DNA from: JAZMZS01 sp045586105
GTDB taxonomy: Bacteria; Bacillota; Clostridia; Oscillospirales; CAG-272
Assembly: GCA_045586105.1 (NCBI GenBank)
Contig: JAZMZS010000048.1
Coordinates: 1 to 11,236, forward strand
Length of the DNA: 11,236 nucleotides
Direction of reading: 5' to 3'
The notes beneath the pieces are model-generated. The model saw only the letters and a program-made list of their open reading frames with translations. It had not been told where the DNA came from and did no database searches. The position numbers were made by a program, and so were the translations under genes. Positions within the stretch are counted from its first letter, which is position 1, and every line of letters starts with the position of its first letter. Positions 6,754 through 11,236 of this stretch are shown one piece after another.

Positions 6754-8808
6754 ATGAGAAAAAGCAATTTCAAAACGGTGATCCTTTACGTGGTGCTGAT
6801 AGGCGTGGTGCTTTTTGTTGCTACACAGCTGCTCAGCGGCACTACAAAAAAAGAAGAGCTGACTACTCAGGACATATTCGGATATTTTGAAAACGGAGAG
6901 GTCAAGAGCTTTGAGCTTGACCAGGATGCTAATCTCAAGATAGTGCTGAATGATGAGAAGGAAACCGAGATCAAGGCGAGACTGCTCGATTACGAGCTGT
7001 TCAGAGATGAGATATTCATTCCGATGATACTCGACAATCCGGATAACACTGTTGAATATAACTTCAAGGAGCCCACTCAGATACCGTGGTGGGTGGAATT
7101 TCTTCCGTACGTGATAATATTCGTGCTGTTTGTGGTGTTCTGGATATTCATGATGAACCAGACCACGGGCAGAGGAGGAAAGATGAATTCCTTCGGCCGT
7201 GCGAGAGCCAAGCTCGCTCAGGGCGACAGAGTAAAGACGAGATTCAGCGACGTTGCGGGATGCGATGAGGAAAAGCAGGACCTCGAGGAGGTCGTGGACT
7301 TTCTGCGCGATCCCGACAGATACAGAAAGCTCGGTGCAAGGATCCCGAAGGGTGTGCTTCTCGTAGGCCCTCCGGGTACGGGAAAGACCCTGCTTGCCAA
7401 GGCAGTTGCGGGTGAGGCGGGCGTTCCCTTCTATTCGATATCAGGCTCGGATTTTGTTGAGATGTACGTCGGTGTGGGTGCCTCGCGTGTGCGCGATCTC
7501 TTTGAAACAGCACGCAGAAATCCCGCCGCTATCATATTCATAGACGAGATAGATGCCGTAGGCCGCCACAGAGGTGCGGGTCTCGGCGGAGGACACGACG
7601 AGCGCGAGCAGACGCTCAACCAGCTGCTTGTCGAGATGGACGGATTTGACGGGCGCGAGAGCGTTATCGTAATGGCAGCGACCAACCGCCCCGATATACT
7701 TGACCCCGCGCTTCTCAGACCGGGCAGATTTGACAGACAGATCACCGTCAGTTACCCCGATCTCAAGGGAAGAGAAGAGATACTCAAGGTCCATGCCAAG
7801 GGTAAGCCCTTCGAGAACGGCGTTGATTTCAAGAGGATCGCACAGACCACGGTCGGCTTTACGGGTGCGGATCTTGCAAACCTGCTAAACGAGTCCGCTC
7901 TTATCGCGGCAAGAAAAAGAAAGCTTCTCATCGGTGAGAACGATATAGAGGAGGCAAGCCTCAAGATAGTTGTGGGAACCCCCAAAAAGTCATACAAGAT
8001 CAAGGAGACCGAAAAGCTCAAAACGGCTTACCACGAGGCAGGCCATGCGATCATCGCACACGTGCTGCCATCCCAGGATCCTGTCAGACTTATATCCATT
8101 ATCCCGAGCGGAAGAGCCCTCGGCTATACCCTTACCCCTCCCAAGGAGGATAAGCTCAGCGTATACAAGAAGGGACTGTCCGAGGAGATATCGATGCTTC
8201 TCGGAGGAAGAGCGGCAGAGGCGATCATATTCGACGACGTCTCGGGAGGAGCGTCAAACGATATTCAGAGAGCCACGGCGATCGCCCGCAAGATGGTGAC
8301 GCGCCTCGGAATGTCAGACGAGCTCGGACCGATACTCTGGGGCTCGGAGCATTCCTCGGATGAGGTGTTCCTCGGACGTGATATATCCTCCGACAAGAAC
8401 TATTCGGAGGAGACCGCCGCCAAGATAGATGCGGAGGTAAAGAGGATAATACGCGAGGCATACGAGCGTGCTGTGCAGATACTTCGCGATAATATTGACA
8501 AGATGCACTTTATCGCCAAGTTCCTTGTGGATCACGAGACCATGGACGATGCGCAGTTTACCGCAGTCATGGAGGGAGAGCCTACCGTAGAGGAGCTCGA
8601 GGCTATGACGGAGGAGCGCGAGCGTATCAGCCGTGAGGAGAACGACCGCAGACGAAGGATCGAGGAAGAGGAAGCGAAGAAGAGAGCCGAGGAGGATAAG
8701 CGCAGACAGCGTGAAGCCGCATCGGATGATGACAGATATGACCGCTCCGAGAAGGATGACGAGAAGGATCCGAAGGATGATGACGGTCAGGACGGAATAG
8801 ACTTCTGA
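6754..8808 (+). CDS. ftsH: ATP-dependent zinc metalloprotease FtsH
   Basis: FtsH is a membrane-anchored hexameric AAA+ protease that unfolds and degrades misassembled membrane proteins and short-lived regulators. Two membrane segments (about 8-28 and 115-135) flank an extracytoplasmic domain. The AAA+ part carries Walker A GPPGTGKT (205-212), the pore loop MYVGVGA (237-243), Walker B IIFIDEID (260-267) and the second region of homology ending RPGRFDR (322-328). The peptidase domain has the zinc motif HEAGH (427-431) and the expected third ligand Asp503 in GGASNDIQRAT. All key residues are intact. The C-terminal tail (about 612-684) is very rich in Glu, Arg, Lys and Asp, partly coiled-coil-like, and longer and more charged than in many relatives. 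The ATG lies 44 nt after tilS. The likely Shine-Dalgarno (AAAGGA, ending 6738) is 15 nt away, longer than ideal, and the preceding in-frame stop leaves only CTG 6751 as an alternative. tilS and ftsH adjoin in B. subtilis too, but with hpt between them. Confidence 0.98.
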   Translation: MRKSNFKTVILYVVLIGVVLFVATQLLSGTTKKEELTTQDIFGYFENGEVKSFELDQDANLKIVLNDEKETEIKARLLDYELFRDEIFIPMILDNPDNTVEYNFKEPTQIPWWVEFLPYVIIFVLFVVFWIFMMNQTTGRGGKMNSFGRARAKLAQGDRVKTRFSDVAGCDEEKQDLEEVVDFLRDPDRYRKLGARIPKGVLLVGPPGTGKTLLAKAVAGEAGVPFYSISGSDFVEMYVGVGASRVRDLFETARRNPAAIIFIDEIDAVGRHRGAGLGGGHDEREQTLNQLLVEMDGFDGRESVIVMAATNRPDILDPALLRPGRFDRQITVSYPDLKGREEILKVHAKGKPFENGVDFKRIAQTTVGFTGADLANLLNESALIAARKRKLLIGENDIEEASLKIVVGTPKKSYKIKETEKLKTAYHEAGHAIIAHVLPSQDPVRLISIIPSGRALGYTLTPPKEDKLSVYKKGLSEEISMLLGGRAAEAIIFDDVSGGASNDIQRATAIARKMVTRLGMSDELGPILWGSEHSSDEVFLGRDISSDKNYSEETAAKIDAEVKRIIREAYERAVQILRDNIDKMHFIAKFLVDHETMDDAQFTAVMEGEPTVEELEAMTEERERISREENDRRRRIEEEEAKKRAEEDKRRQREAASDDDRYDRSEKDDEKDPKDDDGQDGIDF

Positions 8809-8814
8809 TATGAC

Positions 8815-8852
8815 GGAGGAATGCCATATGCCGCATTCCTCCTTTGTATTTT
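8815..8852 (+). terminator. Intrinsic terminator of the housekeeping operon
   Basis: A perfect 10-bp stem, GGAGGAATGC (8815-8824) with GCATTCCTCC (8833-8842), closes an 8-nt loop and is followed by the T-rich tail TTTGTATTTT (8843-8852). It starts 7 bases after the ftsH stop codon. It closes the transcription unit that begins near base 145 and separates it from the glycosidase genes. Confidence 0.9.
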
Positions 8853-8907
8853 GTGAAAAAAGGAAAAATATACTTGATACTTTCGACATGCAACGCCCTT
8901 TTTGTTA

Positions 8908-8936
8908 TTGCAATATGAGTTAAGATATAGTATAAT
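8908..8936 (+). promoter_or_regulatory. Promoter of the first glycosidase gene
   Basis: A -35-like TTGCAA (8908-8913) and a perfect TATAAT (8931-8936) are 17 bp apart. The -35 box matches TTGACA at four of six positions. The block CTTTTTGTTATTGCAA (8898-8913) recurs with one mismatch at the promoter of the second paralogue, where the same -35 sequence, spacing and -10 are found. The predicted start near 8943 gives a leader of about 100 nt. Confidence 0.7.
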
Positions 8937-8990
8937 AATTAAGATATGCCGGGCAGGATAACAGTGAAGTCACTCGGCGCAGGATGTGCA

Positions 8991-9020
8991 CGCTCACCGC
9001 CCCGTATCGTAGGGCGGGCG
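8991..9020 (+). other. GC-rich hairpin in the 5' leader of the first glycosidase gene
   Basis: CCGCCC (8997-9002) pairs with GGGCGG (9012-9017) around a 9-nt loop. CGC (8991-8993) and GCG (9018-9020) extend the helix to 9 bp after a 3-nt bulge. It ends 15 nt before the Shine-Dalgarno GGAG (9036-9039). No T-run follows, so it does not look like an attenuator; a role in mRNA stability or translation control is possible. I do not recognise a known riboswitch class in the 100-nt leader. Confidence 0.4.
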
Positions 9021-9045
9021 CGATGCTTCCGAAACGGAGAAAATA

Positions 9046-10305
9046 ATGGATAACTTAAAGGAAAATGAACTGAATACAGAGCCTTCGGCTCAGACGGAGC
9101 AGCCCGGGGAGAATGCCCCCGATGCTGTCAGCGGGGAGGAGATATCAGCAGCGGATACTACCGATGTGCAGGATACAGAACCCTCGGAGGATGAGACGGA
9201 GGATGAGGATCGCGGGGACGAGGATGACGAACGTCGCGGCGGAAGCATTGCCCGTATAGGTATCATTTGCGCGGCGGCGCTCCTTACGGTAGTTTTGCTG
9301 CTCGGCGGGTGGCTCGTGATGCTGCTCAGAGGTCCGAGTGATGCGGCAGAGGAGCAGGCTGTGCTTGCAATGAAGGAAAACCCGCTCGGCAGAGTGATAC
9401 TGCCTCTTGTCCTGCCTGCCGAAAGAATAGCGGAGGTCGAGCGGGAAAGAGCAGAGCGTGATGCCTCCGAAAATACAGAGCTCGGAGTTCTCTGCGTCAG
9501 CGTAAACAAAAGCACGGAAGAAGAGCCTGCGCCTCCCGAAGCAGACGAAGATGACAAGCAGGACGGAAATGACGGTCAGGGCGGCGGGGCTGAGGCAGTT
9601 CCCGAGGATGATGACGGGATCGAGCTTGTACATATAAAGACGGAGAGCTATCAGGGGACGCTTCTGATAGTTGACGACCCGAAGCGTATCTTTGTCGGTG
9701 TTCCCGACAGATACGGCGAGGCGGTATACGGACTGACACTGAGAAACATGATCAGAAAGTATGATGCCGTCGCAGGAATGAATGCGGGCGGATTTGAGGT
9801 CATAGGAGATATACAAAAGGGTGGTGTTCCGATGGGCTTCGTTATCAAGGATTCGAAGGTAGCCTGGGGCAACGGCGGAGTATCGAAGAACATCTGCGGC
9901 TTTGATGCAGAGGGAAAGCTCGTTGTGGGAACCATGACGCCGAATCAGGCGATAGCGAAGGGCGTGGTCGATGCGGTCAGCTTCGGACCTGCGCTGATCA
10001 TTGACGGGCAGCGCGTAAACGAGGGACATTGGAACGGTGTCCAGAGAAACGCAAGAACGGCGATCGGTCAGCGTGCAGACGGAGCGATACTGCTGCTGGT
10101 TATAGAGGGAAGACATATCAGGAGCTTCGGCGCTTATTTCAGTGAGGTCAATGACATATTTCTCGAATACGGAGCAGTCACCGCGACCAATCTCGACGGC
10201 GGTTATTCGACCTTTATGGTGTATGATGAGGGCGGACTCGATATGCATTCGTATGCATACGGCGAGAGATTTCTGCCTACATCCATTCTTATCAGAAAGA
10301 AGTAA
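9046..10305 (+). CDS. Membrane-anchored NAGPA-type phosphodiester glycosidase, first paralogue
   Basis: A 419-residue protein of the phosphodiester glycosidase (NAGPA) family, named after the animal enzyme that removes GlcNAc from a GlcNAc-1-phosphodiester. Bacterial members are linked to exopolysaccharide or envelope glycan metabolism, but the substrate here is unknown. Seen in order: a very acidic, presumably cytoplasmic N-terminus (1-67, Glu/Asp/Ser/Thr-rich), one membrane segment (about 69-94), a juxtamembrane RGPS segment (95-117), a low-complexity Asp/Glu/Gly linker (about 155-190), and the catalytic-type domain (about 190-419). The domain carries MNAGGF (245-250), NARTAIGQ (335-342) and NLDGGYST (382-389), all typical of the family. 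The single uncleaved-looking anchor implies an extracytoplasmic domain. GGAG at 9036-9039 with 6 nt spacing fixes the ATG. The gene has its own promoter and terminator and is followed by a paralogue. Confidence 0.85.
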   Translation: MDNLKENELNTEPSAQTEQPGENAPDAVSGEEISAADTTDVQDTEPSEDETEDEDRGDEDDERRGGSIARIGIICAAALLTVVLLLGGWLVMLLRGPSDAAEEQAVLAMKENPLGRVILPLVLPAERIAEVERERAERDASENTELGVLCVSVNKSTEEEPAPPEADEDDKQDGNDGQGGGAEAVPEDDDGIELVHIKTESYQGTLLIVDDPKRIFVGVPDRYGEAVYGLTLRNMIRKYDAVAGMNAGGFEVIGDIQKGGVPMGFVIKDSKVAWGNGGVSKNICGFDAEGKLVVGTMTPNQAIAKGVVDAVSFGPALIIDGQRVNEGHWNGVQRNARTAIGQRADGAILLLVIEGRHIRSFGAYFSEVNDIFLEYGAVTATNLDGGYSTFMVYDEGGLDMHSYAYGERFLPTSILIRKK

Positions 10306-10314
10306 ATAAGACAT

Positions 10315-10344
10315 GAAAAATGAGGTGTGCGCACCTCATTTTTC
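10315..10344. terminator. Symmetric intrinsic terminator after the first glycosidase gene
   Basis: A perfect 13-bp inverted repeat, GAAAAATGAGGTG (10315-10327) and CACCTCATTTTTC (10332-10344), surrounds a TGCG tetraloop. The GC-rich core is flanked by an A-run on the left and a T-run on the right, so it can terminate transcription from either direction. It lies 9 bases after the stop codon of the first glycosidase and insulates it from the second. Confidence 0.9.
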
Positions 10345-10438
10345 TATGACTGCATCATCCTCGCATAATTGGTAATAATTTATATATATTTTAGTAAGCA
10401 AAAAGATACAGATGCTCAAATATAATTGCTTTTTGATA

Positions 10439-10467
10439 TTGCAAAGCGTCGAAATATGTTGTATAAT
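10439..10467 (+). promoter_or_regulatory. Promoter of the second glycosidase gene
   Basis: TTGCAA (10439-10444) and TATAAT (10462-10467) are 17 bp apart, exactly the arrangement before the first paralogue. The upstream block CTTTTTGATATTGCAA (10429-10444) differs by one base from its counterpart at 8898-8913. The predicted start near 10474 leaves a short leader of about 40 nt without an evident hairpin. The rest of the gap (10345-10428) is AT-rich and I see nothing else in it. Confidence 0.7.
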
Positions 10468-10514
10468 AAAATTTGTATGCGATCAAAGAAAATCAAACGG
10501 AGATACATAATAAC

Positions 10515-11236
10515 ATGAAACAAGAAAATGCAAAAAACGCCCTCAGGATATTCGGGTGTGTGATGGCAGTTATCGGTGTAACGCTGTTGCTGCTCGTGAT
10601 ATTTTTGTACTCGGCTATGACGATGATAGTCAGAGGCCCGAGCGAAACGGCAAAGGAGCTGTTCGTTTACTCGATGAAGGAAACGAGCGTCGGAGGTATT
10701 CTCGTTGACATGTGCATGAGCCGGGCAGAGATAGAGGAAATGCTCGGTAAAAAGGAAAGCGGCATGGATGCCGAGGTGCTCGGCGGTGCCGTTACCGATC
10801 CTTCCAAGATACAGATAAATGTGAATGTCAATACAGATACAAACGATCCCTCCTCGGGCTCTGATGAGCAGGGCGGGGATGCAGAGCAGGGCGGTCAGGA
10901 GAAGAACGACGGAATAGAGATAATTCCGATAAGGACGGATACGTACAAGGGCACGCTGATGGTCGTAAAGGACCCGAGCCGTCTGTTTGTGGGAGTTCCC
11001 GACAAGTACGGTGCGGGACAGGTCGGTCTTTCGCTTCGCGACATGATCAGAAAGTACGATGCCGCAGGCGGTATCAACGGCGGAGGCTTTCTTGACGAGG
11101 ACGGAATGCAGAAGGGCGGAATACCCAAGGGTCTCGTTATCAAGGATTCCGAGATCCTCTGGGGGGATAATGCGAACAGGTACAGCATCTGCGGCTTTGA
11201 TAAAAACGGCATTCTCTACGTCGGCTCGATGACAGC
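10515..11236 (+). CDS. Membrane-anchored NAGPA-type phosphodiester glycosidase, second paralogue (3' end beyond window)
   Basis: An open frame of 240 full codons from ATG 10515 to the right edge with no stop; the gene is cut off by the window end. It begins MKQENAKNALRIFG, has one membrane segment (about 11-38), the RGPS juxtamembrane segment (40-62), a Gly/Gln/Asp/Glu-rich linker (about 105-131) and the first part of the same extracytoplasmic domain (from about 132). Over about 110 aligned residues it is a little more than half identical to the first paralogue by eye, including DGIE, KGTL, FVGVPD, MIRKYDA, GGGF, QKGG, VIKDS and ICGFD. The later motifs (NARTAIGQ-like and NLDGG-like) would fall beyond the window. 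Unlike the first copy it has almost no cytoplasmic tail. The Shine-Dalgarno GGAG (10499-10502) is 12 nt from the ATG, slightly long; no better in-frame start is visible. Substrate unknown. Confidence 0.85.
   Translation, partial: MKQENAKNALRIFGCVMAVIGVTLLLLVIFLYSAMTMIVRGPSETAKELFVYSMKETSVGGILVDMCMSRAEIEEMLGKKESGMDAEVLGGAVTDPSKIQINVNVNTDTNDPSSGSDEQGGDAEQGGQEKNDGIEIIPIRTDTYKGTLMVVKDPSRLFVGVPDKYGAGQVGLSLRDMIRKYDAAGGINGGGFLDEDGMQKGGIPKGLVIKDSEILWGDNANRYSICGFDKNGILYVGSMT

Noticed and set aside
9145..10314. A 389-codon open frame on the - strand opposite the first glycosidase
   Set aside because: It is long because of codon bias in the + strand gene. The predicted protein is rich in Arg, His, Ser and Cys with no domain, no sensible start signal was seen, and the + strand has firm family motifs.
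10421..10426. An earlier TATAAT upstream of the second glycosidase
   Set aside because: No -35-like sequence lies at the right distance, and the downstream TTGCAA-17-TATAAT pair is matched at the first paralogue.

Overview
This is a stretch of low-to-mid G+C Firmicutes (Bacillota, class Clostridia) chromosome, slightly above half G+C by eye. The gene order and protein style (YybS-type membrane protein, GdpP, L9, DnaB, TilS with an 'AHNATDNAET' clostridial variant, FtsH) best fit the Ruminococcaceae/Oscillospiraceae area. I cannot name a species. All genes recognised lie on the + strand and almost all the DNA is coding.

Region 1 (about 110-8852) looks like one six-gene housekeeping transcription unit. 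A near-consensus sigma-A promoter (TTTACA, 17 bp, TATAAT) precedes a YybS/DUF2232-like polytopic membrane protein. It is followed by gdpP (c-di-AMP phosphodiesterase), rplI (ribosomal protein L9), dnaB (replicative helicase), tilS (tRNA-Ile lysidine synthetase) and ftsH (membrane AAA+ zinc protease). Gaps are 14-61 nt, each gene has its own Shine-Dalgarno sequence, and I see no internal terminator. A clear intrinsic terminator follows ftsH. The unit joins two clusters known from other Firmicutes, yybS-yybT(gdpP)-rplI-dnaC and tilS-hpt-ftsH, with hpt absent. It ties second-messenger turnover, translation, replication, decoding accuracy and membrane proteolysis to one promoter.

Region 2 (about 8898-11236) holds two tandem paralogues of a membrane-anchored NAGPA-type phosphodiester glycosidase; the second runs off the right edge. 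Each has its own promoter. The two promoters have the same TTGCAA-17-TATAAT layout and a shared upstream block, and a strong symmetric terminator separates the genes. They share the catalytic-type domain and a juxtamembrane 'RGPS' segment but differ in their cytoplasmic tails and leaders. A cell-envelope glycan or phosphodiester role is inferred, not shown.

I found no CRISPR array, tRNA, rRNA, insertion sequence or phage gene. The most interesting points are the duplicated glycosidases with matching promoters, a His-to-Ser change in the normally conserved GGGGH motif of GdpP, and several hairpins in leaders and gaps. None of these is proof of a new system.
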